Below, piece after piece: positions 9,201 to 18,765 of a stretch of 64,000 nucleotides of DNA. The DNA lies in contig NZ_CABHWW010000003.1 in NCBI RefSeq assembly GCF_902170305.1, positions 60,268-124,267 on the forward strand, read 5' to 3'. Within the stretch, counting starts at the first letter, position 1. Each line of letters opens with the position of its first letter. The notes beneath the pieces are model-generated. The model did not search any database, was not told the origin of the DNA, and worked only from the letters and a program-made list of their open reading frames with translations. Source of the DNA: Yersinia alsatica. Lineage in GTDB: Bacteria; Pseudomonadota; Gammaproteobacteria; Enterobacterales; Enterobacteriaceae. The position numbers were made by a program, and so were the translations under genes.

Positions 9201-11234
9201 TTATTTACCACGAACCTCAAACAGTGGGCTTTGGCCTGCAACAACAGAGCCGCCCGCCAACACCGAGATACCGGCATAATCATCAATATTGCTGACAACA
9301 ACCGGGCTAATCATTGAGCGCGCATTGGCATTCAGATAAGCCAGATCCAGTTCCAGCACTGGCTGACCAGCAACCACAGTGGCACCTTCTTCAACCAGAC
9401 GAGCAAAGCCCTGGCCGTTCAGTTTCACGGTATCAATCCCGATATGAACCACAATCTCTGCACCGGTTTCAGTTTCCAGACAGAAAGCATGGTCAGTATT
9501 GAAGATCTTAACAATGGTACCATTCGCCGGAGAAACAACAGTTTTATCGGTCGGACGAATTGCAACACCCTCACCCACCGCTTTGCTGGCGAAGGCTTCA
9601 TCAGGAACCTGATCCAGAGCCACCACATCACCGGTAATTGGCGAAACCAAGACCAGAGAGGCGGTTTTCGCGGTATTAATCACCGCTTGAGGCTTGGCAG
9701 CAGATGCAGCAGCCGTGCTGCTTGCTGCTGGAACCGGGCCACCTGCCAGTACATTACGCATTGCCGAGGCAATCAGTTCTGCACGGGTACCGACAATAAT
9801 TTGCACACTTTGTTTGTTCAGACGGATGACACCAGAAGCGCCTAAGCGTTTGGCGACACTGTCATTAACCTGTGCAGAGTCTTTCACATTCAGGCGCAGA
9901 CGAGTGATACAAGCATCAATGCCCGTCAGGTTATCTGAACCACCGATAGCACCAATGTAGCGACGCGCTAACCCATTAATTTCACTTTCGTTAACTTCGG
10001 GGTTCTTATCAACATTGACGTCATAACCATCTTCTTCACTGCCTTCAACCGCCAGTTCACGGCCTGGAGTCAGCAAGTTGAATTTCTGGATGGTGAAACG
10101 GAATACCACGTAGTAAATGGCGAAGAACACCAGGCCTTGTGGGATCAGCATGTACCAGTGGGTGGCCAGTGGGTTGCGTGAAGACAACACCATATCCACC
10201 AAACCTGCGCTGAAACCAAAGCCGGCAATCCAATGCATGCTGGCGGCAATGAATACAGAAATACCGGTCAGCACGGCGTGGAGGAAGTACAGCACCGGTG
10301 CAACGAACATGAAGGAGAATTCAAGTGGTTCAGTGATACCGGTGAAGAAGGCGGCAAATGCACCCGCCAACATGATACCCGCCACTTTCGCTTTATTTTC
10401 CGGACGTGCGCAGTGATAAATCGCCAACGCCGCACCCGGTAAACCGAACATCATAATAGGGAAGAAACCTGCCTGATAACGACCAGTAATACCGACAATA
10501 GCTTTACCGCTATCGATAGACTGTTGGCCACCCAGGAAGTTAGGAATATCGTTAATACCAGCAACGTCAAACCAGAACACGGAGTTCAAGGCGTGATGCA
10601 GACCGACTGGAATCAGCAAACGGTTGAAGAAGGCATAGATACCCGCACCAACAGAACCCATATCTTTGATGTATTCGCCGAAGGTCACCAATGCGTTATA
10701 AATCAGCGGCCATACGTACATCAGGATGAAAGCAACGACGATCATCAGGAAAGACGTCAGAATCGGAACCAGACGACGACCGCTGAAGAAGGAAAGTGCT
10801 TTTGGCAGTTCAACGCCGCTGAAGCGGTTGTACAATTCAGCTGAGATGATACCGACCAGGATACCCACGAACTGGTTGTTGATTTTGCCGAACGCGGCAG
10901 GAACCTGATCAACCGGGATCTTTTGAATCATAGAAACCGCGGCTGGAGAACACAGCGTGGTTAATACCAGGAAGCCCACAAAGCCGGTCAGTGCAGCAGC
11001 ACCGTCTTTGTCTTTTGACATACCGTAAGCCACACCAATGGCGAACAGCACAGACATGTTATCGATGATGGCAGCACCGGATTTGATAAATAATGCCGCC
11101 AGCGCATTATCACCACCCCAGCTGACTGGGTCTATCCAGTAACCAACACCCATAAGTATCGCGGCTGCAGGCAATGTGGCCACTGGGACCATCAGAGCCC
11201 GACCCACTTTCTGCAAGTAACTAAGAATATTCAC
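9201..11234 (-). CDS. nagE: N-acetylglucosamine PTS permease EIICBA
   Basis: This roughly 677-residue inner-membrane protein phosphorylates GlcNAc during import. The EIIC membrane domain occupies about 1-370, EIIB follows with its phospho-cysteine in GIDACITRLRL (about 441), and the C-terminal EIIA carries the phospho-histidine in VVHIGIDTVKL (about 597). The GTG at 11234 (VNILSYLQ) aligns with the E. coli start; a longer reading from GTG 11291 adds 19 residues encoded partly by a perfect palindrome, so I prefer the shorter one. It is divergent from nagBACD with shared operators. Confidence 0.93.
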   Translation of the reverse strand: MNILSYLQKVGRALMVPVATLPAAAILMGVGYWIDPVSWGGDNALAALFIKSGAAIIDNMSVLFAIGVAYGMSKDKDGAAALTGFVGFLVLTTLCSPAAVSMIQKIPVDQVPAAFGKINNQFVGILVGIISAELYNRFSGVELPKALSFFSGRRLVPILTSFLMIVVAFILMYVWPLIYNALVTFGEYIKDMGSVGAGIYAFFNRLLIPVGLHHALNSVFWFDVAGINDIPNFLGGQQSIDSGKAIVGITGRYQAGFFPIMMFGLPGAALAIYHCARPENKAKVAGIMLAGAFAAFFTGITEPLEFSFMFVAPVLYFLHAVLTGISVFIAASMHWIAGFGFSAGLVDMVLSSRNPLATHWYMLIPQGLVFFAIYYVVFRFTIQKFNLLTPGRELAVEGSEEDGYDVNVDKNPEVNESEINGLARRYIGAIGGSDNLTGIDACITRLRLNVKDSAQVNDSVAKRLGASGVIRLNKQSVQIIVGTRAELIASAMRNVLAGGPVPAASSTAAASAAKPQAVINTAKTASLVLVSPITGDVVALDQVPDEAFASKAVGEGVAIRPTDKTVVSPANGTIVKIFNTDHAFCLETETGAEIVVHIGIDTVKLNGQGFARLVEEGATVVAGQPVLELDLAYLNANARSMISPVVVSNIDDYAGISVLAGGSVVAGQSPLFEVRGK

Positions 11235-11248
11235 CTTTCCCCCTATTC

Positions 11249-11262
11249 GTCCGATATCGGAC
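11249..11262. promoter_or_regulatory. 14-bp perfect palindrome before nagE
   Basis: GTCCGATATCGGAC, a gapless dyad 15-28 bp upstream of the preferred nagE GTG. With no loop it is a better candidate for a protein-binding site than for an RNA hairpin. Its binding protein is unknown. Confidence 0.4.
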
Positions 11263-11369
11263 CCTTTAAGTAGTTTATTTAATTGACTCACTACCTTTTA
11301 GAAAAACGCATGGCACACTTTTATTTATTCACGGCACGTATTACTCATTGCGGAGTGTAAAAAATTTAT

Positions 11370-11382
11370 TTCGTAACGCAAA
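11370..11382. promoter_or_regulatory. NagC operator, nagE side
   Basis: TTCGTAACGCAAA within an AT-rich context matches the NagC half-site pattern. It is paired with the site at 11471-11483, 101 bp away between centres, across the divergent nagE-nagB promoters. Confidence 0.65.
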
Positions 11383-11398
11383 TTAAAACCCCCTATTT

Positions 11399-11414
11399 TG
11401 TGATAAATGTCACC
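11399..11414. promoter_or_regulatory. CRP site between nagE and nagB
   Basis: TGTGATAAATGTCACC matches the CRP consensus TGTGA-N6-TCACA at nine of ten positions. It lies between the two NagC-type sites, as in E. coli where CRP activates both divergent promoters. Confidence 0.8.
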
Positions 11415-11470
11415 AAAAACCAGTCAAAAAGCACCAATACACTAGCCATGACACAAAACTTATTTTATCA

Positions 11471-11483
11471 TTCGAAAAATGAA
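11471..11483. promoter_or_regulatory. NagC operator, nagB side
   Basis: TTCGAAAAATGAA in an AT-rich stretch, about 104 bp before the nagB start; the probable partner of the nagE-side site for loop formation. Confidence 0.6.
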
Positions 11484-11586
11484 CAAAGCATTGTACCAAC
11501 GCATCAGTCAAAATCTGGGTTACGCTTAGATGAATGATTAGAACCGCGTAGAGTATAGCCACTATTCGCAATCCAAGAGGTGCAAG

Positions 11587-12387
11587 ATGAGACTTATCCC
11601 ACTGAAAAACACCACAGAAGTTGGCAAATGGGCAGCACGTCATATCGTAAATCGTATCAATGCATTTAAACCAACGGCTGACCGCCCGTTTGTACTGGGT
11701 CTGCCTACTGGCGGCACACCGATGGAAGCGTACAAGCACTTAGTCGCTATGCATAAAGCAGGCGAAGTTAGCTTCAAGAATGTCGTTACTTTCAACATGG
11801 ATGAATACGTCGGCTTGCCGCAAGAACACCCGGAAAGCTACTACACCTTCATGCACACTAATTTCTTCGATCATGTTGATATCCCGGCTGAAAACATCAA
11901 CCTGCTGAATGGTAACGCACCAGATATCGATGCGGAATGCCGTCGTTACGAAGAAAAAATTAAGTCTTACGGTAAAATTCACCTGTTCATGGGTGGTGTT
12001 GGTGTTGATGGCCACATTGCCTTTAACGAACCCGCATCTTCTTTAGCTTCTCGTACTCGTATCAAAACGCTGACCCAAGAAACCCGCATGGCTAACTCCC
12101 GCTTCTTCGGTGGTGATGCAAACCTCGTGCCGAAATATGCACTTACAGTAGGTGTGGGTACATTGTTGGATGCAGAAGAAGTGATGATTCTGGTTACCGG
12201 CCACGGTAAAGCGCAAGCCTTACAAGCCGCTGTTGAAGGTAGCATCAACCACATGTGGACCATCAGTTGCCTGCAACTGCATGCTAAAGCCATCATGGTG
12301 TGTGATGAACCTTCAACCATGGAATTGAAAGTCAAAACGGTGAAATATTTCCGCGAATTAGAAGCTGAAAACGTCAAAAATCTTTAA
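11587..12387 (+). CDS. nagB: glucosamine-6-phosphate deaminase
   Basis: This 266-residue enzyme (same length as E. coli NagB) converts glucosamine-6-phosphate to fructose-6-phosphate and ammonia in the cytoplasm. LPTGGTP near 40, NMDEYVG (catalytic Asp) near 71 and [14 protein letters not shown] (catalytic His and Glu) near 137-150 are present. It is first in nagBACD and is followed 19 bp later by nagA. An AAGAGGTG ribosome-binding site precedes the ATG. Confidence 0.98.
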   Translation: MRLIPLKNTTEVGKWAARHIVNRINAFKPTADRPFVLGLPTGGTPMEAYKHLVAMHKAGEVSFKNVVTFNMDEYVGLPQEHPESYYTFMHTNFFDHVDIPAENINLLNGNAPDIDAECRRYEEKIKSYGKIHLFMGGVGVDGHIAFNEPASSLASRTRIKTLTQETRMANSRFFGGDANLVPKYALTVGVGTLLDAEEVMILVTGHGKAQALQAAVEGSINHMWTISCLQLHAKAIMVCDEPSTMELKVKTVKYFRELEAENVKNL

Positions 12388-12406
12388 TAGTTATCAGGGG
12401 GCTAAG

Positions 12407-13558
12407 ATGTACGCTTTAACTCACGGCCGTATTTATACCAGCCATGAAGTACTGGATAATCATGCCGTTGTCGTGGCTGATGGATTGATCGAACGTATCT
12501 GTCCTGTCGATGAACTTCCGGCTGGTATTGAGATACGTGATTTGGGTGGTGCCATCCTGGCCCCCGGTTTTATTGATGTTCAGCTTAATGGCTGTGGTGG
12601 TGTGCAATTCAATGATTCTCTTGAGGCTATCTCAGAAGAGACATTGGATATCATGCAGCGCGCCAATGAAAAATCAGGTTGCACCAGCTTCTTGCCAACA
12701 CTGATTACTTGTAGTGATGAGTTTATGAAGCACGGCGTTAACGTCATGCGTTCATACCTGCAAAAGAAAGAGAACCAGCATCAAGCCTTGGGCTTGCATC
12801 TTGAGGGGCCATATATCAGCCCACTGAAGAAAGGCACCCACAATCCGGCGTTTATCCGTAAACCTAGCGCCGAAATGATTGATTATCTGTGTGATAATGC
12901 CGATGTGATCACCAAACTGACTGTCGCCCCAGAAATTGTTGATGCTAAATTTATTCGTCAACTGACTGATGCCGGTATTTTGGTTTCTGCCGGTCATTCG
13001 AATGCCACCTATCAGCAAGCTCGTAAAGGGTTTACTGCCGGTATTGGTTTTTCAACGCACCTTTATAATGCAATGCCTTATATCTCCGGGCGTGAACCTG
13101 GCCTGATTGGTGCAATTTTTGATACGCCAGAAGTCTACACCGGTATCATTGCTGATGGTCTACATGTCGACTGGGCCAACATTCGCAACGCTAAACGGTT
13201 GAAAGGTGAGAAGTTAGTGCTGGTTACCGATGCAACTGCACCAGCAGGGGCAGAAATTGATCAATTTATTTTTGCTGGTAAAACAATATACTATCGCGAT
13301 GGTTTATGTGTAGATGAGAATGGTACGTTAAGCGGTTCAGCACTGACCATGATAGAAGCAGTACGAAACAGTGTTGAGCATGTCGGCATCGCACTCGATG
13401 AATCATTGCGTATGGCAACACTTTATGCGGCCCGCGCCATTGGCGTGGATAAGCAGTTAGGGAGTATTGAAGTCGGCAAAGTTGCCAACCTAACCGCATT
13501 TACCCGCGATTACAAAATCACTAAAACCATCGTTAACGGTAACGAGGTTTTAAAATAA
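12407..13558 (+). CDS. nagA: N-acetylglucosamine-6-phosphate deacetylase
   Basis: This 383-residue amidohydrolase (E. coli 382) removes acetate from GlcNAc-6-phosphate, the step before Nag[17 protein letters not shown] (metal-binding Glu) near 125-140, SAGHSNA near 195, HLYNAM near 216 and the catalytic Asp in VTDATAP near 273 are seen. A GGGGGC ribosome-binding site lies just upstream. Its substrate depletion also removes the NagC inducer. Confidence 0.98.
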   Translation: MYALTHGRIYTSHEVLDNHAVVVADGLIERICPVDELPAGIEIRDLGGAILAPGFIDVQLNGCGGVQFNDSLEAISEETLDIMQRANEKSGCTSFLPTLITCSDEFMKHGVNVMRSYLQKKENQHQALGLHLEGPYISPLKKGTHNPAFIRKPSAEMIDYLCDNADVITKLTVAPEIVDAKFIRQLTDAGILVSAGHSNATYQQARKGFTAGIGFSTHLYNAMPYISGREPGLIGAIFDTPEVYTGIIADGLHVDWANIRNAKRLKGEKLVLVTDATAPAGAEIDQFIFAGKTIYYRDGLCVDENGTLSGSALTMIEAVRNSVEHVGIALDESLRMATLYAARAIGVDKQLGSIEVGKVANLTAFTRDYKITKTIVNGNEVLK

Positions 13559-13574
13559 GCGAGTAATTTTATTG

Positions 13575-14804
13575 ATGAGCACTGGCGGACTGTCACAAAT
13601 TGGCAATGTAGATCTTGTGAAACAACTCAATGGTGCTGTGGTTTATCGGCTTATTGATCAGCAAGGCCCGATTTCGCGCATTCAAATTGCCGATCTCAGC
13701 CAATTAGCCCCCGCCAGTGTCACCAAAATTACCCGTCAACTGTTGGAGCGCGGGCTGATCAAAGAAGTCGATCAGCAAGCCTCTACCGGTGGCCGTCGCG
13801 CCATTTCCATCGTCACCGAAAACCGCCAATTCCATACCATTGCTGTCCGTCTGGGACGCCATGATGCCACCATTACTCTGTTTGACATGAGTGGAAAGTC
13901 GCTAGGGGAAGAGCACTATTCACTACCAGAGCGCACCCAAGAGACACTGGAATACGCGCTATTTAATGTCATCAGCCAGTTTATTGAAGCCTATCAGCGC
14001 AAGTTACGCGAACTGATTGCCATCTCCGTTATTCTTCCAGGCTTGGTTGAGCCAAGCAAAGGTATCGTGCGCTATATGCCACATATCAGTGTGAGCAACT
14101 GGCCCTTAGTCGAGAATCTGCAAAATCGTTTTAATGTCACCAGCTTTGTCGGTCACGATATTCGTAGTCTGGCTCTGGCTGAGCACTATTTTGGTGCAAC
14201 CCGTGACTGCGAAGACTCCATTTTGGTTCGTCTGCACCGCGGTACTGGTGCCGGTATCATCGTTAACAGCCAAATATTTTTAGGCAGTAATGGCAACGTG
14301 GGTGAAATCGGCCATATCCAGATTGACCCGCTAGGTGAGCGCTGCTATTGCGGCAATTTTGGTTGTCTGGAAACCGTGGCGTCTAATGCGGCCATTGAAA
14401 ACCGTGTTCGCCACCTACTTGCTCAGGGCTACCCTAGCAAGCTGACACTGGATGATTGCCACATTAGTGCGATTTGCAAAGCCGCGAATAAAGGCGACTT
14501 GCTGGCAACCGAAGTTATTGAGCATGTTGGCCGCTACTTGGGTAAAGCCATTTCTATCGCCATCAACTTATTTAATCCGCAAAAAGTGGTTATTGCGGGT
14601 GAAATCATCGAAGCCGACAAAATCCTGCTTCCTGCCATCCAAGGTTGTATCAATACGCAAGTATTGAAAAACTTCCGTCAAAATCTGCCAATAGTCACCT
14701 CGCAGCTTGACCACCAATCGGCCATCGGCGCTTTTGCTTTGGCTAAACGGGCGATGCTGAATGGGGTATTGTTGCAACGTCTGTTGGAAAATCAGACCCC
14801 CTAG
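13575..14804 (+). CDS. nagC: N-acetylglucosamine repressor NagC (ROK family)
   Basis: This 409-residue ROK regulator has an N-terminal winged helix (about 10-80) and a sugar-kinase-like domain with the zinc cluster CYCGNFGCLE near 258-268 and a GTGAG phosphate motif. It represses nag, chiP and related genes until GlcNAc-6-phosphate binds. The ATG at 13575 corresponds to the E. coli start. It follows nagA by 16 bp in the same operon. Confidence 0.97.
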   Translation: MSTGGLSQIGNVDLVKQLNGAVVYRLIDQQGPISRIQIADLSQLAPASVTKITRQLLERGLIKEVDQQASTGGRRAISIVTENRQFHTIAVRLGRHDATITLFDMSGKSLGEEHYSLPERTQETLEYALFNVISQFIEAYQRKLRELIAISVILPGLVEPSKGIVRYMPHISVSNWPLVENLQNRFNVTSFVGHDIRSLALAEHYFGATRDCEDSILVRLHRGTGAGIIVNSQIFLGSNGNVGEIGHIQIDPLGERCYCGNFGCLETVASNAAIENRVRHLLAQGYPSKLTLDDCHISAICKAANKGDLLATEVIEHVGRYLGKAISIAINLFNPQKVVIAGEIIEADKILLPAIQGCINTQVLKNFRQNLPIVTSQLDHQSAIGAFALAKRAMLNGVLLQRLLENQTP

Positions 14805-14917
14805 ATTTTAAGATGGCGGGTTATAGGTAGCCCGTGAATAAGGAAGTTGCATGGTCAATCCTGTAATCGACCATGTTATAGTGACCCATTGCTGCGGCCG
14901 AAAGAGTAATATAAACA

Positions 14918-15670
14918 ATGACAATTAAAAGCGTTATATGTGATATCGACGGTGTGTTATTGCATGATAATCACCCCGTTCCCGGTGCTGATATTTTTCT
15001 GGCCCGAATTCAAGAAGCCGGAATGCCGCTGGTTGTTTTGACCAACTATCCGTCACAAACCGCTCAGGATCTGGCTAACCGCTTCAGTTCTGCGGGCTTG
15101 GAAGTACCGGAAAGTGCATTTTATACCTCGGCTATGGCCACCGCTGACTTCCTGCGTCGTCAGGATGGTAAGAAAGCTTATGTGGTCGGTGAAGGCGCAT
15201 TAGTTCACGAATTGTATAAAGCTGGCTTTACCATCACCGATATCAATCCTGATTTTGTCATTGTCGGTGAAACCCGCTCTTATAATTGGGATATGATGCA
15301 TAAAGCCGCCTATTTTGTTGCCAACGGCGCGCGTTTTATTGCCACTAATCCAGATAGCCATGGCCATGGTTTTGCCCCAGCCTGTGGTGCTCTCTGTGCT
15401 CCAATCGAGAAAATCTCTGGTCGTAAACCCTTTTATGTCGGTAAACCTAGCCCGTGGATCATCCGTGCTGCGCTGAATAAAATGCAAGCGCACTCAGAAA
15501 GCACCGTAATTGTCGGTGATAACCTGCGCACTGATATTCTGGCGGGTTTCCAGGCCGGTCTTGAGACCATTTTAGTGCTGTCGGGTGTGTCGACATTATC
15601 TGATATTGAAGCTATGCCATTCCGCCCAAGCTACGTTTACCCTTCAGTAGCAGAAATCGATATTATCTAA
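14918..15670 (+). CDS. nagD: HAD-family nucleotide phosphatase NagD
   Basis: This 250-residue protein (same length as E. coli NagD) is a HAD superfamily phosphatase acting on nucleoside monophosphates and some sugar phosphates. The DIDGVLL nucleophile motif is at residues 9-15 and the metal-binding GDNLRTDI near 199. It is the last gene of the nag operon, 113 bp after nagC. Confidence 0.96.
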   Translation: MTIKSVICDIDGVLLHDNHPVPGADIFLARIQEAGMPLVVLTNYPSQTAQDLANRFSSAGLEVPESAFYTSAMATADFLRRQDGKKAYVVGEGALVHELYKAGFTITDINPDFVIVGETRSYNWDMMHKAAYFVANGARFIATNPDSHGHGFAPACGALCAPIEKISGRKPFYVGKPSPWIIRAALNKMQAHSESTVIVGDNLRTDILAGFQAGLETILVLSGVSTLSDIEAMPFRPSYVYPSVAEIDII

Positions 15671-15725
15671 TCTTAGTTGGCGGTCATGTATGGCCGCCGC
15701 TCCCCCATTCACTACATTCCCTTTT

Positions 15726-15742
15726 TTGGTGCATTGCACCAA
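15726..15742. promoter_or_regulatory. GGTGC/GCACC dyad upstream of asnB
   Basis: TTGGTGCATTGCACCAA is a perfect 7-3-7 dyad about 150 bp upstream of the sigma-54-like promoter. The words are those of NtrC half-sites but in the reverse arrangement, so the binding protein is open. A weaker NtrC-like site (GCAAA-N5-GGTGC) lies at 15814-15828. Confidence 0.45.
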
Positions 15743-15888
15743 AGTTTCTTGCCATTCCTCCCTGTTTTGGCGCATTTTCTTTTTATGCCCTCAGAACCGC
15801 ACCTGCTATAGCGGCAAATCTAGGGTGCTATAAATTGGCGTGTTTTTTGCATCACTTTCTACAAATTATTCGGATGACTGCATCGTCA

Positions 15889-15904
15889 TGGGGCATAACT
15901 TGCA
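15889..15904 (+). promoter_or_regulatory. sigma-54-type promoter of asnB
   Basis: TGGGGCATAACTTGCA has the invariant GG and GC doublets at the -24/-12 spacing and a full TTGCA. The predicted start site is near 15914, giving an approximately 85-nt leader to asnB. Confidence 0.6.
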
Positions 15905-15999
15905 TCAATCATAAGCAAGTAGGAAAAAAAGAGTTCCAGCGATGAACGACTCACATTCAACATCATCACCGCCAAAGCAGAGAAGTTAGGGAGATTATT

Positions 16000-17664
16000 A
16001 TGTGTTCTATTTTCGGGGTCCTCGACCTTAAAACCGACCCCATCGAGTTACGCAAAAAAGCGCTGGAAATGTCACGTTTAATGCGCCACCGCGGCCCGGA
16101 CTGGTCTGGTGTGTGGGCAAATGATAAAGCCATCCTCGCCCATGAACGCTTGTCGATTGTTGACGTCAATACTGGCGCTCAACCGCTGTATAATGCTGCT
16201 CATACGCATATTCTGGCGGTAAACGGTGAAATTTATAACCATCAAGCCTTACGTCAACAATATGGCGATCGCTACGAATTCCAAACCGGCTCAGACTGCG
16301 AAGTCATTCTGGCGCTGTATCAGGAGAAAGGGCCGGAATTCCTTGACGATCTGCAAGGCATGTTCGCTTTTGTCTTATATGACACAGAAAAAGACGCCTA
16401 CCTGATTGGCCGTGACCACTTGGGGATTATTCCGCTGTATATGGGCCACGACGAACACGGCAATATGTTTGTGGCGTCAGAAATGAAAGCCCTGGTGCCG
16501 GTGTGCCGCACGATTAAAGAATTCCCAGCGGGCAGCTATCTGTGGAGCAAAGACGGCGAAATTCGCGAATATTATCATCGTGATTGGTTTGATTTCGACA
16601 ATGTAAAAGACAATGTTACCGACAAAATTGAGTTGGCTAACGCATTAGAAGAAGCCGTAAAAAGCCATTTGATGTCAGACGTCCCTTACGGTGTCTTGCT
16701 GTCAGGTGGTCTGGATTCTTCTGTTATTTCTGCTATCACCAAAAAATTTGCTGCCCGTCGGGTAGAAGATGATGAGCGCAGTGAAGCCTGGTGGCCGCAA
16801 CTGCACTCCTTCGCCGTCGGTTTGATTGGCTCCCCGGACTTGCGTGCTGCGAAAGAAGTCGCCAACCATTTAGGTACTGTGCACCATGAAATTCATTTCA
16901 CCGTGCAAGAAGGTCTGGATGCTATCCGCGATGTGATTTATCACATTGAAACCTATGATGTCACCACTATCCGCGCCTCGACACCTATGTATCTGATGTC
17001 ACGTAAAATCAAGGCGATGGGGATTAAAATGGTGCTGTCTGGTGAAGGCTCTGATGAAGTCTTCGGTGGTTATCTCTATTTCCACAAAGCACCAAACGCC
17101 AAAGAGTTGCATGAAGAAACAGTCCGCAAGCTGCTGGCTCTGCATATGTATGACTGCGCCCGCGCCAACAAAGCGATGTCTGCCTGGGGTGTTGAAGCTC
17201 GCGTGCCCTTCTTGGATAAGAACTTCCTTGATGTCGCGATGCGCATCAATCCGCAAGATAAAATGTGCGGCAATGGCAAGATGGAAAAACATGTCCTGCG
17301 TGAATGTTTTGAATCTTATCTGCCACACAGTGTGGCATGGCGTCAGAAAGAACAATTCTCCGATGGCGTGGGCTACAGCTGGATTGACACATTGAAAGAG
17401 AAAGCCGCCGAGCAAGTCACTGATCAACAGATGGAAACTGCTCATTTCCGTTTCCCATACAACACGCCATCTTCTAAAGAAGGCTATTTGTATCGCGAAA
17501 TCTTTGAAGAGCTGTTCCCGCTGCCAAGCGCCGCTGAATGTGTTCCTGGTGGCCCATCAGTCGCATGTTCATCAGCGAAAGCTATTGAGTGGGACGAATC
17601 ATTCAAAAGCATGGATGATCCATCTGGCCGCGCTGTGGGCGTGCATCAGGATGCTTATAAATAA
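16000..17664 (+). CDS. asnB: asparagine synthetase B (glutamine-hydrolysing)
   Basis: This 554-residue enzyme (the E. coli length) makes asparagine from aspartate, ATP and glutamine. Cys2 of MCSIFGV is the glutaminase nucleophile. The N-terminal domain runs to about 190 and the synthetase domain has the PP-loop LSGGLDSSV near 232. A GGGAG ribosome-binding site precedes the ATG. Upstream sequence suggests nitrogen-responsive sigma-54 control. Confidence 0.98.
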   Translation: MCSIFGVLDLKTDPIELRKKALEMSRLMRHRGPDWSGVWANDKAILAHERLSIVDVNTGAQPLYNAAHTHILAVNGEIYNHQALRQQYGDRYEFQTGSDCEVILALYQEKGPEFLDDLQGMFAFVLYDTEKDAYLIGRDHLGIIPLYMGHDEHGNMFVASEMKALVPVCRTIKEFPAGSYLWSKDGEIREYYHRDWFDFDNVKDNVTDKIELANALEEAVKSHLMSDVPYGVLLSGGLDSSVISAITKKFAARRVEDDERSEAWWPQLHSFAVGLIGSPDLRAAKEVANHLGTVHHEIHFTVQEGLDAIRDVIYHIETYDVTTIRASTPMYLMSRKIKAMGIKMVLSGEGSDEVFGGYLYFHKAPNAKELHEETVRKLLALHMYDCARANKAMSAWGVEARVPFLDKNFLDVAMRINPQDKMCGNGKMEKHVLRECFESYLPHSVAWRQKEQFSDGVGYSWIDTLKEKAAEQVTDQQMETAHFRFPYNTPSSKEGYLYREIFEELFPLPSAAECVPGGPSVACSSAKAIEWDESFKSMDDPSGRAVGVHQDAYK

Positions 17665-17706
17665 TCGAACCTTACTGCGGATACCCGTATTTATCGTTCA
17701 GACATC

Positions 17707-17737
17707 AAGGCCGCCGCTGCGCGGCCTTATTTTTTTA
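17707..17737 (+). terminator. asnB intrinsic terminator
   Basis: An 8-bp stem AAGGCCGC/GCGGCCTT with a 6-nt loop is followed by ATTTTTTT, about 40 bp after the asnB stop. Confidence 0.88.
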
Positions 17738-18009
17738 TGTGCCATTAACGCCCTTGAATCCATAATACCATGAGGCCCAGTAATTAAGAGCAACTCGCAC
17801 CGCTGCAACTTCAAATAGGATAGGCATATTCCTTTTGCGGGCAAATTCAACAATTAATCATCATAACTGCTGCTTTAATCGCCAGACTGTTCACAAGCCA
17901 AACAAACGAACCCTTTCAGCGCTTTTTTGGGAAAAAATTAGTTGACGCAATTCGGCCATATACGCATAATGCGCCCCGCAACGCCGATGAAGGTAATGCG
18001 AAAAAAGAT

Positions 18010-18086
18010 GGCTACGTAGCTCAGCTGGTTAGAGCACAGCACTCATAATGCTGGGGTCACAGGTTCGATTCCCGTCGTAGCCACCA
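18010..18086 (+). tRNA. tRNA-Met (CAT), elongator
   Basis: A 77-nt cloverleaf with encoded CCA, anticodon CAT and T-loop GGTTCGATTCC. It is the first of a six-tRNA operon equivalent to E. coli metT-leuW-glnUW-metU-glnVX. It is identical to the copy at 18471. Confidence 0.98.
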
Positions 18087-18093
18087 TCTTTTT

Positions 18094-18178
18094 GCGGGAG
18101 TGGCGAAATTGGTAGACGCACTAGATTTAGGTTCTAGCGCCGCAAGGTGTGCGAGTTCAAGTCTCGCCTCCCGCACCA
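18094..18178 (+). tRNA. tRNA-Leu (TAG)
   Basis: An 85-nt class II tRNA with a long variable arm and encoded CCA; anticodon TAG. It corresponds to E. coli leuW. Confidence 0.98.
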
Positions 18179-18207
18179 TTATTCGTTCATCGGTTTGTCA
18201 CAGCGGA

Positions 18208-18282
18208 TGGGATATCGCCAAGCGGTAAGGCACCAGGTTTTGATCCTGGCATTCCCAGGTTCGAATCCTGGTATCCCAGCCA
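18208..18282 (+). tRNA. tRNA-Gln (TTG), copy 1
   Basis: A 75-nt tRNA with anticodon TTG and encoded CCA, corresponding to glnU/glnW. Its sequence is repeated at 18366. Confidence 0.98.
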
Positions 18283-18365
18283 TCTTTTTTATCGGATGGA
18301 TAGCTGTAAAGCAGCAAAGTTGTGCTGTAGTAGTTCTAAGTCAGCAAAAAGAATTGTATTTCAGT

Positions 18366-18440
18366 TGGGATATCGCCAAGCGGTAAGGCACCAGGTTTTG
18401 ATCCTGGCATTCCCAGGTTCGAATCCTGGTATCCCAGCCA
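18366..18440 (+). tRNA. tRNA-Gln (TTG), copy 2
   Basis: Identical to the copy at 18208, separated by an 83-bp spacer with no gene. Confidence 0.98.
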
Positions 18441-18470
18441 TACAATTTCTTAAGAATAAAGATTTAAGAT

Positions 18471-18547
18471 GGCTACGTAGCTCAGCTGGTTAGAGCACAG
18501 CACTCATAATGCTGGGGTCACAGGTTCGATTCCCGTCGTAGCCACCA
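18471..18547 (+). tRNA. tRNA-Met (CAT), copy 2
   Basis: Identical 77-nt elongator tRNA-Met, equivalent to metU. Confidence 0.98.
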
Positions 18548-18552
18548 TCTTT

Positions 18553-18627
18553 TGGGGTATCGCCAAGCGGTAAGGCACTGGATTCTGATTCCAGCATTCC
18601 GAGGTTCGAATCCTCGTACCCCAGCCA
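18553..18627 (+). tRNA. tRNA-Gln (CTG)
   Basis: A 75-nt tRNA with anticodon CTG and encoded CCA. E. coli carries two such genes (glnV, glnX) here; only one is present in this window. Confidence 0.98.
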
Positions 18628-18634
18628 AATTTAG

Positions 18635-18659
18635 AAAAGCTCGCTTCGGCGGGCTTTTT
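18635..18659 (+). terminator. tRNA operon terminator
   Basis: AAAAGCTCGC-TTCG-GCGGGCTTTT, a 10-bp stem with a stable tetraloop and T run, immediately after the last tRNA. Confidence 0.9.
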
Positions 18660-18765
18660 GCTTTTCTGAGTTTCGTTTTCTTAATTATTGATTGAACCAT
18701 TGAGCTTAACTAGCCTGTAGGCAAAACCAATATTTGCATACAGGCCATAACCACGAGTGACTAAC

